Assembly: GCF_036898465.1 (NCBI RefSeq)
Contig: NZ_JARUMJ010000001.1
Coordinates: 186,001 to 250,000, forward strand
DNA from: Streptomyces sp. B21-105
Lineage (GTDB): Bacteria > Actinomycetota > Actinomycetes > Streptomycetales > Streptomycetaceae
Length of the DNA: 64,000 bases
Direction of reading: 5' to 3'
The notes beneath the pieces were generated by a model. It saw nothing but the letters and a program-made list of their open reading frames with translations. It did no database searches and had not been told where the DNA came from. This document shows, piece by piece, positions 22,601 to 34,466 of this stretch; position 1 is the stretch's first letter; every line of letters starts with the position of its first letter. The translations under genes and the position numbers were made by a program.

Positions 22601-25600
22601 CAGCTCCGGCGCCAGCACGACGTGGTCGCGCACGACGTCCGCGCCGTCTCCACGCACGTCCACCGACCCGAAGGGAGCGGTCGGTTCATCGACGCCTGCC
22701 AGCAGCTCGGTGAAGTACCGCAGATGTTCGGATCGCTCCACACCGCCCCGTGCCTGCGCAACGAAATCCCGGAAGGGCAGCGGCTCCGGCAGCTCCCCCG
22801 CACGCCCGGCGAGCACCGCCTCCACCTCGCTCAGGAGCACCTCGAGCGCGGTGCCGTCCCGCACCATGTGGTGCACCCGCAGCAGCGCCAGCCATGGGGT
22901 GGCGCCGGGGACCGCCGCGATGTGCACACCGATGAGCGGCGCCCGGCCCAGGTCCATCGACAGTCCGCCGGCCGCCAGCAACTCGGCCACCGGGTCGGGG
23001 GTCTGCGGATCCAGCACCACTTCCTGCACCGGCAGGACGGCCTGCCGCCACACCACCTGCACCGGCTCGCGCAGCCCTTCCCACTCGAGCGAGGTGCGGT
23101 AGATGTCGTGCCGGTCCACGACCCGCTGCAGCGCGTCGAGGAAGGCGTCGAGCCGCGCCCGGGAGTCGAACTCCATCACCGTCGGCATCACATACGCGTC
23201 CTCGCCGCCCTCCGCGAGCAGGTGGTGGAACAGCAGGCCCTCCTGGAGCGGCGCCAGCGGATACACGTCCGCCACGTTCGCCGCACCGCCCTCGACGCCC
23301 GCGACGACCCGCTCGATCTCCTCGGCCGTCAGGTCCACCAGCGGCAGCATCCGAGGGGTGATCACGGTCGCGCCCGCCGGGATGAGGTTCTGCGGCACGA
23401 CCACCCGCTCGGCGCCGGCCGACGACGCCAGGCGGGCCACCGTCGGGGTGTCGAACAACGCGCGCACCGACACCGACACGCCCCGGGCGCGCAGGCGCTC
23501 CACCAGCCGCACCGCCAGCAGCGAATGCCCACCGAGGGTGAAGAAGTCGTCGTCGACGCCCACGCTCTCCAGACCGAGGACCTCGGCGAAGGCCGCGCAG
23601 AGGATCTCCTCCCGTACGGTGGCCGGGCCACGGCCCGCGCCTGCCGTGCTCGCGAAGTCCGGGGCGGGCAGCGCCTTGCGGTCCACCTTTCCGTTGGGCG
23701 TGAGCGGCAGGGCGGCAAGGGTCACCACGGCCGACGGCACCATGTGCGCGGGGAGCCGCTCCGCCGCGAACCGCCGTACCGAGGCCGACAGCGCCTCGTC
23801 GCCCTCGTCCTGTTCGGCCGACACGACGTAGGCGACCAGCCGCGTCTCCCCCAGGGTGTCCTCACCCGCGGTGACCACCGCCTGCGCGATGTGCGGGTGG
23901 GCGGCCACGACGGCCTGGACCTCACCCGGCTCGATGCGGAAACCACGCACCTTCACCTGGTCGTCCGTGCGTCCCGCGAACACCAGCTGACCGCTGTCCG
24001 TCCATCGGGCCCGGTCGCCCGTGCGGTACATACGAGCTCCCGGCACGAACGGGCAGGCCACGAACCGCTCCGCGGTCAGCCCGGCACGGCCCACGTATCC
24101 CCGCGCCAGGGCCGCGCCCTCGACGTACAGCTGGCCGACCACCCCGGTCGGCACCGGCTGCAGGCGCTCGTCCAGGACGTAGAAACGGGTGTTGGCGATG
24201 GGCGTGCCCACCGGGACAAGTCCACCGGAGACCAGGTCGGCCGAAAGCCGGGTGGTCGCGACGCCGATGGTGGTCTCGGTGGGCCCGTAGTGGTTGAACA
24301 CTTCACGCCGACCGGCCGCGGCCAGCAACTCCGCCACCCACCCGGGCGAGGCCGCTTCACCGCCCAGGACCAAGGACTTCGCCGGCAGTACGCCTTCCAC
24401 ACCGCCGGCGGCGCTCAGTGCCGCCAGATGCGAGGGCACGGCCTTCACACAGTCGATCCGGTGTTCCGCCAGATACGCCGCCACCGCCGCCGGGTCGGTG
24501 ACCGCATCCTCGTCGAGAATGTGCAGCTCACCGCCGGTGGCGAGGGCCGCGAAGACGACCGTGTTGCCCAGGTCCGTCGCCTGCGCCTGCAGCAGCGCAT
24601 AACGGGCACCGGGCGTACCGAATCCGACCCGGCCCGGCACCGACGCCACATAGTTGGCCAGGGAGCCGTGGGTGACCGCCACGCCCTTGGGCTGCCCGGT
24701 GGAGCCGGACGTGTAGATGACGTACGCCAACTGCCCTGGCCTCAGAGGCACTTCAGGCGTGGTCGCGGGGGCGGAGGCGAGCCGCGTCGCGGTGAGGGCG
24801 TCGTCGATCGCGACCGGGCGGCCCCCGACGGCACGCAGGCCGTCGAGGAGCTCCTCGGTCGTCAGCGTCAGCGCGGCCCCGCTGTCGCGGAGCATGAACG
24901 CGATGCTGGCCGCGGGCTGCTCGGGATCGACCGGCAGGTAGCCGGCCCCGGCCTTCCAGACCGCCAGGATCCCCGCGATCATGTCGACGCCACGGCCCAG
25001 GCACAGCCCCACCAGCGACTCCGGGCCCACGCCTTCGCCCACCAGGAACCGCGCCAGCCGGTTCGCCCGTGCGTCCAGCTCCGCGTACGACACCTCCACG
25101 CCGTCCGTGACGATCGCCGTCGCGTCGGGTGTGCGGGCCGCCCGGTCCTCGAACAGTTCACGGACCGGAGGGGCGGGGAGCGGTGTCGTCGTGTCGTTCC
25201 ACTCGGTCAGCACACGGTGGAGCTCACCCGCTTCGAGGACGTCCACCGAGCTCAGCGGCGCCTCCGGCGCGCCGTCCAGCGCCTGCTCCAGCAGGTCCGT
25301 CAGGCGTTCCACCGCGGTGCGCACCAGCACGCCCACGGCATGCGGGTCGATGGGGGCCACCGCGCGGACCGCCAGCGAGATGCTGTCCGCGTTGTCGTCG
25401 ACGAGGACCGCCAAGGGGTAGTTGGTGCGCTCGCTCGACAGCAGCAGCCGGATCCCCTCCACCGCCCAGCCAACGCCCTGGCCGGTGTTGTGGCGATAGT
25501 TGAGGTAGGAGGTGAACAGCGGCGTGTCGACGGTCGTCCCGCCGGCCTGCTGCGCCAGCGACAACGGGGCGTGCTCGTGCTCCAGCAGATCGGCGAGCTG

Positions 25601-28600
25601 TCCGCGCATCGCCGCCACCGCCGCCAGCACACCGAGCTCGCCGGTCCGGGCGCGTACCGGCAGGGTGTTCAGGAACGGGCCGGAAACCTGGTCCGCGCCG
25701 GCCCCCGCGTTCATCCGGCCGAAGAGCACGGTCCCGAACACCACGTCGTCGCCGCCGCCGACCGCCGCGAGTACGCGTGCCCACGCCACGTGCAGCACCG
25801 TCGCCACGCCGGTCCCCAGACGGCGCGCGACGTCCCGCAGACGTCCCTCCAGCTCCGGTGGGAGCAACTGTGCGTCCTGCACCATGTCCGAGCCGTCGCC
25901 GCGTGCGTCGAGCACCCCGTACGGTGCCGTCGGTTCCTCGACGTCGCCGACGAGCTCCGCGAAATACCGCTCGTGCTCCGACGTTTCCGTTCCGCCGCGC
26001 GACTGGACCACGAAGTCGCGGAACGGCAAGGGCTTCGGCAGCTCTCCGTCCCGCCCGGCGAGGAACTCCTCCAACTCGTGGAGCAGGATCTCCAGCGTCG
26101 TGTGGTCCTGCACCAGGTGGTGCACCCTCACCAGTCCCAGCCACCGGCCGTCCGGCCGGGCCGCCACATGCACGTTGATCAGCGGTGCCCGGCCGAGGTC
26201 CATGGACATTCCGCCGGCCGCCATCAGCTCGGTCACCGGGTCCGCGCTCGTCGGGTCGAGCACCACCTCCTCGACCGGCAGGACGGCCTGCCGCCACACC
26301 ACCTGCACCGGCTCGGGCACGCCCTCCCAGACGAACGAGGTGCGGAAGATGTCGTGCCGGTCGACCACGCGCTGGAGCGCGTCCAGGAAGGCGTCCAGCC
26401 GTGCCCGCGCGTCGAACTCCAGCACCGACCTCAGTACGTAGGCGTCCTCGCCTCCGTCGGCCAGCATGTGGTGGAACAGCAGGCCCTCCTGGAGCGGCGC
26501 CGGCGGATACACGTCCGCCACGTTCGCCGCACCACCGTCGACACCCGCGACGACCCGCTCGATCTCCTCGGCGGTCAGGGCCACCAGCGGCAGCATCCGA
26601 GGGGTGATCTCGGTCGCGCCCGCGGGGATGAGATTCTCCGGCACCGCCACCCGGTCGGCGCCCGTCGACGACGCCAGGCGGGCCACCGTCGGGGAGTCGA
26701 ACAACACCCGCACCGACACCGACACACCCTGCGTCCGCACTCTCTCCACCAGCCGGATCGCCAGCAGGGAGTGGCCGCCCAGGGCGAAGAAGTCGTCGTC
26801 GACCCCGACGCTGTCCAGACCGAGGACCTCGGCGAACGCGGCACACAGGATCTCCTCCCGTACGGTGGCCGGGCCGCGGCCCGCGCCCGCCGTGTGCTCC
26901 GGCGCGGGCAGGGCCTTGCGGTCGAGCTTGCCGTTCACCGTCAGCGGCAGCGCGTCCAGCATCACGACCGCCGAGGGCACCATGTGCGCGGGGAGCCGCT
27001 CCGCCGCGAACCGCCGTACCGAGGCCGACAGCGCCTCGTCGGCCGCGTCCGCCTCGTCCGGCACCGCATAGGCCACGAGTCGCAGATCCCCGGGGGTGTC
27101 CTCGCGGGCGATCACCTCGACCTGCCCGACGCGAGGGTGGGCGGCCAGTACGGACTGCACCTCGCCCGGCTCGATCCTGAAGCCGCGGATCTTCACCTGG
27201 TCGTCGGTCCGTCCGGCGAACACCAGCTGCCCGTCCGCCGTCCACCGGGCCCGGTCCCCGGTCCGGTACATCCGCTCACCCGGCGCGAACGGGCAGGCCA
27301 CGAACCGCTCCGCCGTCAGTCCCGGCCGGCCCAGGTAGCCGCGCGCCAGCTGGCCCCCGGCCACGTACAGCTCACCCGGCACGCCCACCGGCACCGGCGC
27401 CAGGTACTCGTCCAGCACGAACACGCTCAGTCCCGGGAGGCCGCGGCCGATCACACTGCCCGCGGCGGCGCTGTCGGCGTGGAGCTCTTGGAAGGTGACG
27501 TGCACCGTGGTCTCGGTGATGCCGTACATGTTGACCAGCCGCGGCCCGCCGTCCCCGTGGCGCGCCCACCAGCCCGCCAGCCGGGCGGGATCCAGCGCCT
27601 CACCGCCGAACACGACCGCGCGCAGACCGGCGACCGCCCCGGGCCGCCGCTCCTGCGCCGCCATCAGCTGGTAGAACGCGGACGGGGTCTGGCTCAGCAT
27701 CGTGACCCGCTCGCGCTCCAGCAGCGCGAGGAACTCCTCCGGCGACCGGGACACCGCGTACGACACGACGACGACCCGCCCGCCGTGCAGCAACGCGCCC
27801 CACAGCTCCCACACCGAGAAGTCGAAGGCGAACGAGTGGAACCAGCTCCACGCGTCGTTGGGCCCGAACGCGAACAGCCCTCGTGTCTGGGCCAGCAGAC
27901 GCGTGACGTTGCGGTGGGTCACCGCCACGCCCTTGGGCCGCCCGGTCGATCCCGAGGTGTAGATCACATACGCCGGGTGGTCCGGCCGCGGCTCCCGCCG
28001 CTCGTCTCGCGTCAGTGCGGTCCCGTCCTGCTCCGACAGGGCGCCGGCCGTCTCCGGGGCGTCGACGGCGATCCACTCCGCGTCCCGTGGCAGGAGCGCG
28101 CCCAGCTCGGTGGTCGTCACGACCAGCGCCGGAGCCGCGTCATCGAGCAGGTAGGTGATGCGCCCGGCGGGATAGGCGGGATCGACCGGCAGATAGGCGC
28201 CGCCGGCCTTCAGCACGCCGAGCAGCGCCGCCACCAGGTCGACGCCGCGCTCCATGCACACGCCGACCAGGGACTCCGGCCCCACGCCCCGGCCGATCAG
28301 CAGCCGGGCGAGACGGTTCGCCCGCGCGTCCAGCTCGGCGTACGACACCTCGACGCCCTCGGCCACCACCGCCACCGCGTCCGGGGTCCGGGCCGCCTGC
28401 GCCTCGAACAGCGCGGGCAGCGTCGTCGGCGGCACCTCGGCCGCCACGGTCTGCCACTGCGAGAGCACCCGGTGGCGTTCGTCGTCGTCGAGCACGTCGA
28501 CCGCGCTCAGCCGCAGCTGTGGGCCGTCCGTCAGCAGCGCGAGCACCCGTACCAGACGCTGGGCGAGCCGCTCGGCCGAACCGGCCTCGAAGAGGTCCGC

Positions 28601-31600
28601 CGCCGCGATGACCGAACCCCGCAGCCCCGTCGGCTCCCCTTCCGTACCGAACTGCTCCTCGACGCTCACGTCGACGTCGAACTTGGCCGTCGTCGAGCGG
28701 GTCGACAGCACTTCGGCCTGGAGGCCGGGCAGGTCGAGGGCGGCCTCGGCGTTGTTCTGAAGCGTGAGCATCACCTGGAACAGGGGATGGCGTGCCATCG
28801 AACGGGCCGGGGACAGCTCCTCCACCAGACGCTCGAACGGCACGTCCTGGTGCGCGAACGCCGTGAGCCCGTTGTCCCGTACCCTCGCCAGCACCTCCCG
28901 GAAGGTCGGGTCGCCCGACAGATCGGTGCGCAGCACCAGGCTGTTGACGAAGAACCCGACCAGGCCGTCCACGGCTTCGTCGGTGCGGCCCGCGACAGCG
29001 ACGCCCATCGGTATGTCCGAGCCCGCCCCGAGGCGGGACAGCAGCACGGCGAGGGCGGCCTGGAGCACCATGAACGTGGTGACGCCCTCGGCCCGCGCCA
29101 CCTCCACCACGCGTGCGTGCACCCGCGCCGGCACGGTCAGCGGCACCTCGTGCCCACGGTGGGAGGCCAGGGCCGGGCGGGGGTGGTCGAACGGCAGCTC
29201 CAGTTCCTCCGGCTCCCCGGCCAGGGCCTCCCGCCAGTGGGCCACTTGGCGGGACAGGACGCTCTCCGGGTCCTGCCCGTCGCCCAGCAGCTCCCGCTGC
29301 CACAGTGCGTAGTCCGCGTACTGCACCGGCAGCGGCTCCCACTGCGGAGCCCGCCCTTCACGCCGTGCCGCGTACGCCGCCGAGAGATCCCCGGCGAGCG
29401 GTCCCATCGACCAGCCGTCACCCGCGATGTGGTGGATCAGCAGGACGAGCACCTGGTCGTCCGGGCCGGTCTCGAACAGCCACGCCCGGATCGGCGCCTG
29501 TGACGACAGGTCGAACGTGTGGGACGTCGCTGCGGCCACCGCGTCGTCCAGTCCGGCCGGTGCCACCTCGGCCACCTGGAGCTCCCACGCCAGGTCGGCA
29601 GGGTCCACGATCCGCTGGTACGGCTCCCCTTCCGCCGTCGCGAACACCGTCCGCAGCACCTCGTGCCGTCCGATCACATCCCGCAGCGCCGCGCCCAGCG
29701 CCGCACGGTCCACGGCGCCCGACAGACGGATCACGACCGGGATGGTGTACGTGGTGCCTGGCCCTTCTAGCCGGTCGATGACCCACAGCCGGCGCTGCGC
29801 GAACGACAGCGGCAGCCGCTCGGGACGCTCTCCCGCGGTCAGGGCCGGGCGGGCCACGTCCGACTCGGCGAGCCGGGCCGCCAGTCCGGCCACGGTCGGC
29901 GTGTCGAACACCACCCCCAGCGGCACTTCCACCCCCAGCGCGGCCCGGATCCGGCTCAGCAGCCTGGTCGCGAGCAGCGAGTGCCCGCCCAGGCGGAAGA
30001 AGTCGTCGTCCACGCCGACCGCGGGCAGCCCGAGCACCTCGGCGAACGCGGCGCAGAGGATCTCTTCCCGCGGCGATGCCGGACCACGGCCGCCCGCCGC
30101 CGCCCCGGTCCCGTAGTCGGGTGCGGGCAGGGCCTTGCGATCGACCTTCCCGTTCGGCGTCAGGGGCAGCGTCGTGAGGAGGACCACCGCCGAGGGAACC
30201 ATGTACGCCGGCAGCCGCTCGGCGGCGAAGGCGCTCAGCGTCGCCGGCAGAGCCGGGTCGTGGTCCGAGGGCACCGCGTAGGCCACGAGGCGCTTGTCGC
30301 CGGGGACGTCCTCACGGGCGACCACCACGGCCCGGGTCACCGACGGGTGGGCCGCCAGGACGGCCTCGATCTCCCCCAGCTCGATGCGGAAGCCGCGCAC
30401 CTTCACCTGGTCGTCGACCCGCCCCAGGTACTCCAGTTGTCCCACGGCGTCCCATCGGACGAGGTCACCGGTGCGGTACATGCGCTCACCCGCCGCACCG
30501 AACGGGCAGGCCACGAACCGCTCCGCCGACAGACCCGGCCGTCCCAGGTATCCGCGGGCCAGGCCGGCACCGGCGATGTACAGCTCTCCCGCCACCCCCG
30601 CGACCACGGGGGACAGCGCGGCGTCGAGCACGTAGACCTGGGTGTTGGCGATCGGGCCGCCGATCGAGGAGACTCCGCCGCCCACCTCCGTCACGGTCTT
30701 GGCGGTCGACCAGATCGTGGTCTCGGTCGGGCCGTACAGGTTCGTCACGGACGCCGCCCGGCCCATCAGGGTGCGCGCCAGCTCGCCTGGCAGGGCCTCG
30801 CCGCCGACCAGCGCCCGCAGCCCGGCCGGCATGTCACCGGCGTCGGCGTCGTCCTCGGAGACCAGCGCCTGCCACAGGCTCGGTGTCGCCTGCACGACCG
30901 TCGCTCCAGCCGACACCAGCAGCTCGCGCAGCGCGCGTGGATCGCGCACCACGTCCCGCGCGGCGAGCACCGTCCGCGCACCGTGCAGCAGCGGGAGGTA
31001 CAGCTCCAGGCCCGCGATGTCGAACCCGACCGTGGTGACCGCGACCAGCCGGTCGTCCGCGCCCAGCGCGAGACGCCGCTCCATCGCGGCCAGGAAGTTC
31101 ACCAGCGCCCGGTGCTCGACGACGACGCCCTTGGGCCGGCCCGTCGAACCCGATGTGTAGATCACGTACGCGGGGTGCTCCGGCAGCAGCTCGCCCGTAC
31201 GCTCGTCCGGGCTCAGCGGCCCGCCGTCGAGCGCCGCCGCCTCCGCGGCCACCTCCGGGTCGTCGACCGCCACGAGCGTCGCACCGGCCGCGCCCCGGAG
31301 CCCGGCCGGCCCGTCGAGGAGTCCCCTTTCGGTCAGCACGCACCGCACGTCGGCGTCGGCCAGCATGTAGGCGATACGCTCCGCCGGGTACTCCGGGTCG
31401 ATCGGCAGGTACGCGGCTCCCGCCTTCGCCGCACCCAGCAGTGCGGCCACGAGATCGGCGCCTCGCCGCAGGCATACGCCGACCACGGACTCCGGCCCCA
31501 GGCCGCGCCCGGTCAGCAGCCGCGCGATCCGGTTCGCCCGCCCGTCCAGCTCCGCGTACGACACCTCGACGCCCTCGGCCACCACCGCCACCGCGTCCGG

Positions 31601-33004
31601 CGTCCTCGCCGCCTGCGCCTCGAACAGCTCCGGGAGAGTCGCCCGGGGCACCTCGGCGCCGGTGCTGTTGAAGTCGCTCAGCACGCGCTGCCGTTCGGCC
31701 TCGCCCATGAGGTCGGCCCGGCCGACGAGTTCGGTGGGTGCTGCCGCCGTGAGCCATCGCACGATGTTGAGGAAGCGTCGCGACACTTCGCCCGCGGACG
31801 CCAGATCATGGAGGCCGGGATCGGCGGCCACGCACAGCCGCATACCGGCGCGGTCGTAGACGTCGATCCGAACGCCGTCGACGGGTCCGCTGGAAAGGGT
31901 GTGGCCCGTGGCGGTGAGATCGCCGAATCGCAACTCCTGGTCGGCGGAGAGGACGTTGATGTGGAGGCGGCAGGGATTGCTGTCGGCGATCTTCAGATCG
32001 CGGAGCATGTCCTCGTACCGGTACCGCTGGTGCCGCAGGCCGTTGCGGACGGCCCGGGACGTCTGCCGCACGATGTCCTCGACCGACGTGTCGTTCTCGA
32101 TCGTCAGACGGAGGGGCAGTGTGTTGGCGGTCATACCGGGAATGCCGGACTCCCGTATTCCCGACCGGCCGCGCACCGGGAGGCCTATGACCACGTCCCG
32201 CTTCCCGGTGGTGCGGTGTTCGTACACGGCCGCGGCGGCGATCAGCAACCAGGAGGGGAGGGTCCTGAGCTGGTGTGCGGCCGCGCTCAGGGCCGCTTCG
32301 TCCTCGGCGGCGACGTCGCTCGTGTGCCGTACCGGTGCGTGCTGGGCCCGCAGGGCGCGGTGGGCCTCGGCCCCGTCCGTCCCCGGCAGGTCCGACAGGA
32401 CGCCGTGCCAGTACTGCCCGTCCTGTTCGAAGGCGGCGGAGGCCCGGTAGGCGCGATCCGCGTCCTCCAGCACCGACAGCGGGCCCAACGCCCCGTCCCC
32501 GGGTGAACGGCCTTCCGCGAGTGCGGTGTAGATCTCGGCGCCCCGGCCGGCGAGGGTCCAGCCGCCGTGTCCGTCGAGGGCGAGATGGTGTCCACGCTGA
32601 TACCAGAAGAACAGGTCGTTTCCGACCTTGATGACGGCCGTGGAGGACAACGGTCCACCGAGGAGATCCACCGGCTGGTCCAGCTCGGTGCGCATCCACT
32701 CCGCAGCGGCCGCGCGCGGGTCGGGCTCGCCGCTGAGGTCGATGACGTGGACGGGATAGTCACGCGAGTCGTGAACGTACTGCTGCGGAATTCCGTCGAT
32801 CAAGCGGAAACGCAAACGGAGGCTCTCTGCCTCGTCCAGCCTTCGGCGCGCCGCCCGCACCAGCAGGTCCGGATCGACAGGGCCGTGGATCTCCAGGAAC
32901 TCGGCGGTGTTGAAGCCTCGATTGTCGGGTGCGAGTTGCTGGGCGTACCAAATGGCGAGCTGGCCGGCCATGAGTTCCCGGAAGCCGTCCTCGGGTATAG
33001 CCAT
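13613..33004 (-). CDS. NRPS1: six-module initiating nonribosomal peptide synthetase with four dual E/C domains
   Basis: 6463 residues from the ATG at 33004, preferred because GGAG lies nine bases upstream; an ATG at 33067 would add 21 residues. Order: starter C1 1-430, A1 451-965, T1 (Ser1009); C2 1061-1518, A2, T2 (Ser2079); E/C3 2119-2604, A3, T3 (Ser3161); E/C4, A4, T4 (Ser4242); E/C5, A5, T5 (Ser5323); E/C6, A6, T6 (Ser6408). C1 diverges from the other C domains but keeps HHLALDG, fitting N-acylation of residue 1. Codes by eye: A1 DILQLGLIWK (Gly), A2 DFWSVGMVHK (Thr), A3 DLTKVGHIGK (Asp), A4 DAWLLGAVCK (hydrophobic, unsure), A5 DMSADGSVDK (perhaps basic, unsure), A6 DVWHISLVDK (Ser). The four E/C domains imply D-configured residues 2-5. 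The tail resembles a split T-C linker and the stop overlaps the NRPS2 start. Confidence 0.95.
15310..15451. repeat. 142-bp block identical to 21781-21922 (A6 and A4 N-termini)
   Basis: The block covering the beginning of the A6 domain matches 21781-21922 in A4 base for base, 6471 bp (2157 codons) apart, two modules away and in frame. It marks recent exchange between modules. Confidence 0.85.
15901..16329. repeat. 429-bp block identical to 19144-19572 (E/C6 and E/C5 domains)
   Basis: By direct reading these 429 bases match 19144-19572 without a difference, at an offset of 3243 bp, exactly one module (1081 codons). Beyond the ends there are scattered mismatches. It encodes the middle of the dual E/C domains, including the GRMNAGAG core. 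Confidence 0.88.
20256..20466. repeat. about 210-bp near-identical block to 23499-23709 (T4 and T3)
   Basis: The T4 region and the end of A4 match the equivalent T3/A3 stretch with two mismatches that I can find, again at an offset of 3243 bp. One mismatch turns the conserved VGVDDDFF of T3 into VGVHDDFF in T4. Confidence 0.8.
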
Positions 33005-33234
33005 TTGCGCACACTCCAATCGTCTGACAATCGACTGGAACAGCACAGGCCGCCACCATCGGGGCATGCCGCATCACCGCCCAGCGCAGCCCATTCACCC
33101 ATGCCGCCACCAGGGCGTTCAACTGTTCCATCGCCGCAGTTGAACGCCCTGTACGCAGGCACTCGGGACCTTGACGGTGCATGAATGACCATGTCACGTT
33201 GAAAACCGCCTAGAAGACCCTTGCGAGGCATCGC
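33005..33234. promoter_or_regulatory. divergent promoter region between NRPS1 and the P450 operon
   Basis: A 230-bp gene-free interval from which both biosynthetic transcripts must start. It is visibly less GC-rich than the flanking genes and holds the inverted repeat described separately. I cannot place the -10/-35 elements with confidence. Confidence 0.6.
33111..33151. promoter_or_regulatory. perfect 15-bp inverted repeat, candidate operator
   Basis: The arms CAGGGCGTTCAACTG (33111-33125) and CAGTTGAACGCCCTG (33137-33151) are exact complements with an 11-base spacer. It lies about 107 bp upstream of the NRPS1 start and 83 bp upstream of the P450 start, well placed to control both. It could bind a dimeric regulator or, less likely, act as an RNA hairpin in a leader. 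Confidence 0.6.
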
Positions 33235-34446
33235 ATGCACAGTGAGCCGACCGAAACGGCGCCAGATATCAACCTGGTCGATCCCGGACTTTATTCACAT
33301 GGCGACCCGTTTGCGCAATGGCGATGGCTGCGTGCCAACTCGCCGGTCCACTGGCACCCGCCGGCCGCCGAGCTCCCCGGCTTCTGGTCCCTGACCAGGT
33401 ACGAGGACATCCGTGCGGCGTACCGCGACGCCGAAACCTTCAGCTCGGCCCAGGGCATCCTGCTGCGGCCCGCCGACCACGGGGCCGACCCGGGTGGCGG
33501 GCGCACCCTCGCCCTCACCGACGCGCCCCGGCACCGACAGCTCCGGGGGCTGGTCGACGAGTGGTTCGCGGTCCGGTCCGTGCGGGCTCTCGAGGCGGAG
33601 ATGAAGGCCATCGCCCAGCGCGTCGTCGATGAGGCCCTGGAGCGCGGGAGCTGCGACTTCGTCGCCGAGGTCGCCGCCCGGATCCCGCTGTACGTGATCT
33701 GCAAGATGATGGGCGTGCCGGAGTCCGACTGGCAGCACTTGTACAACCTGACCAGCCAGGCCTTCGCGGCCGGCGACCCGCTCACCCGCAGGTTCGCCCA
33801 CCTGGACATCCTCGGGTACTTCGAGAAGCTCCAGGCCGAGAAGGCGGCGAACCCCGCCGACGACCTGGTGAGCGTGCTGGCGACAGCCAGCATCAAGGGT
33901 GAACGCCTCAGCTCCGAGGACGTCATCCTCAATTGCGACAACCTGCTTGTCGGCGGTACCGAGAACACCCGCATAGCAGCATCCAGCGGCATGCTGACAT
34001 TCCTCCGGCATCCCGACCAGTGGCGCATTCTTGTCGAAGAGCCAGACCTGCTGCCGTCCGCCGTCGAAGAGGTTCTCCGCTGGACGTCCACCGCGACGCA
34101 TATCATGCGCACCGCGGTACGGCCGACCGAGATCCACGGGAAGAAAATTGCGGCCGGCGACCGTGTCGTATTCTGGCTCCCGTCGGCCAACCGCGACGAG
34201 ACGGTATTCGAGAATCCCGACCTTTTCGATGTGCGCCGACAGCCGAATCGGCATCTGACACTGGGTTTCGGTGAGCATTTCTGCGTCGGGAGCATGCTCG
34301 CCCGAGTGGAACTCAGACTTCTCTACGGTGAACTGCTCAGGAAATCCGTCGACATTGAGCTCGACGGTGAACCGAAACTGCTCGATTCCATAGTCGTCAA
34401 CGGTCCGGAGCGTCTTCAGGTCCGTCTGACGCCGCGTGCCGCGTAG
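33235..34446 (+). CDS. cytochrome P450, probable tailoring hydroxylase of the lipopeptide
   Basis: 403 residues, the usual length of a soluble bacterial P450. The heme-binding loop reads LGFGEHFCVG, with the axial cysteine followed by VG, near residue 347. The I-helix region is LLVGGTENTR, with the acid and threonine of the oxygen-activation groove; the K-helix ExxR is EEVLR. Substrates of P450s in NRPS clusters are often carrier-bound amino acids (beta-hydroxylation) or the acyl chain. Here Asp, Asn or Tyr residues, or the fatty acid, are all possible; the sequence does not decide. It is the first gene of a plus-strand operon with the KAS/ACP genes and diverges from NRPS1. No ferredoxin gene is adjacent. 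The second half has more A/T-ending codons than its neighbours. Confidence 0.9.
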   Translation: MHSEPTETAPDINLVDPGLYSHGDPFAQWRWLRANSPVHWHPPAAELPGFWSLTRYEDIRAAYRDAETFSSAQGILLRPADHGADPGGGRTLALTDAPRHRQLRGLVDEWFAVRSVRALEAEMKAIAQRVVDEALERGSCDFVAEVAARIPLYVICKMMGVPESDWQHLYNLTSQAFAAGDPLTRRFAHLDILGYFEKLQAEKAANPADDLVSVLATASIKGERLSSEDVILNCDNLLVGGTENTRIAASSGMLTFLRHPDQWRILVEEPDLLPSAVEEVLRWTSTATHIMRTAVRPTEIHGKKIAAGDRVVFWLPSANRDETVFENPDLFDVRRQPNRHLTLGFGEHFCVGSMLARVELRLLYGELLRKSVDIELDGEPKLLDSIVVNGPERLQVRLTPRAA

Positions 34447-34466
34447 TCGGACGGGGAGCCAGTCAG

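Noticed and set aside
15470-26660. Separate epimerisation domains followed by C domains
   Set aside because: Only one C-superfamily domain of about 480 residues lies between each carrier and the next A domain, too short for E plus C.
15310-28440. CRISPR-like repeats
   Set aside because: The repeats are coding, in frame and spaced by whole modules; they reflect NRPS modularity.
13664-29503. Open frame of more than 5000 codons on the plus strand opposite NRPS1
   Set aside because: It is the antisense reading of NRPS codons with GC-rich third positions; composition is His/Arg/Gln-rich and no domain is recognisable.
33005-33067. Earlier NRPS1 start at 33067
   Set aside because: The added 21 residues are unlike the starter domain and lack a ribosome-binding site; GGAG supports 33004.
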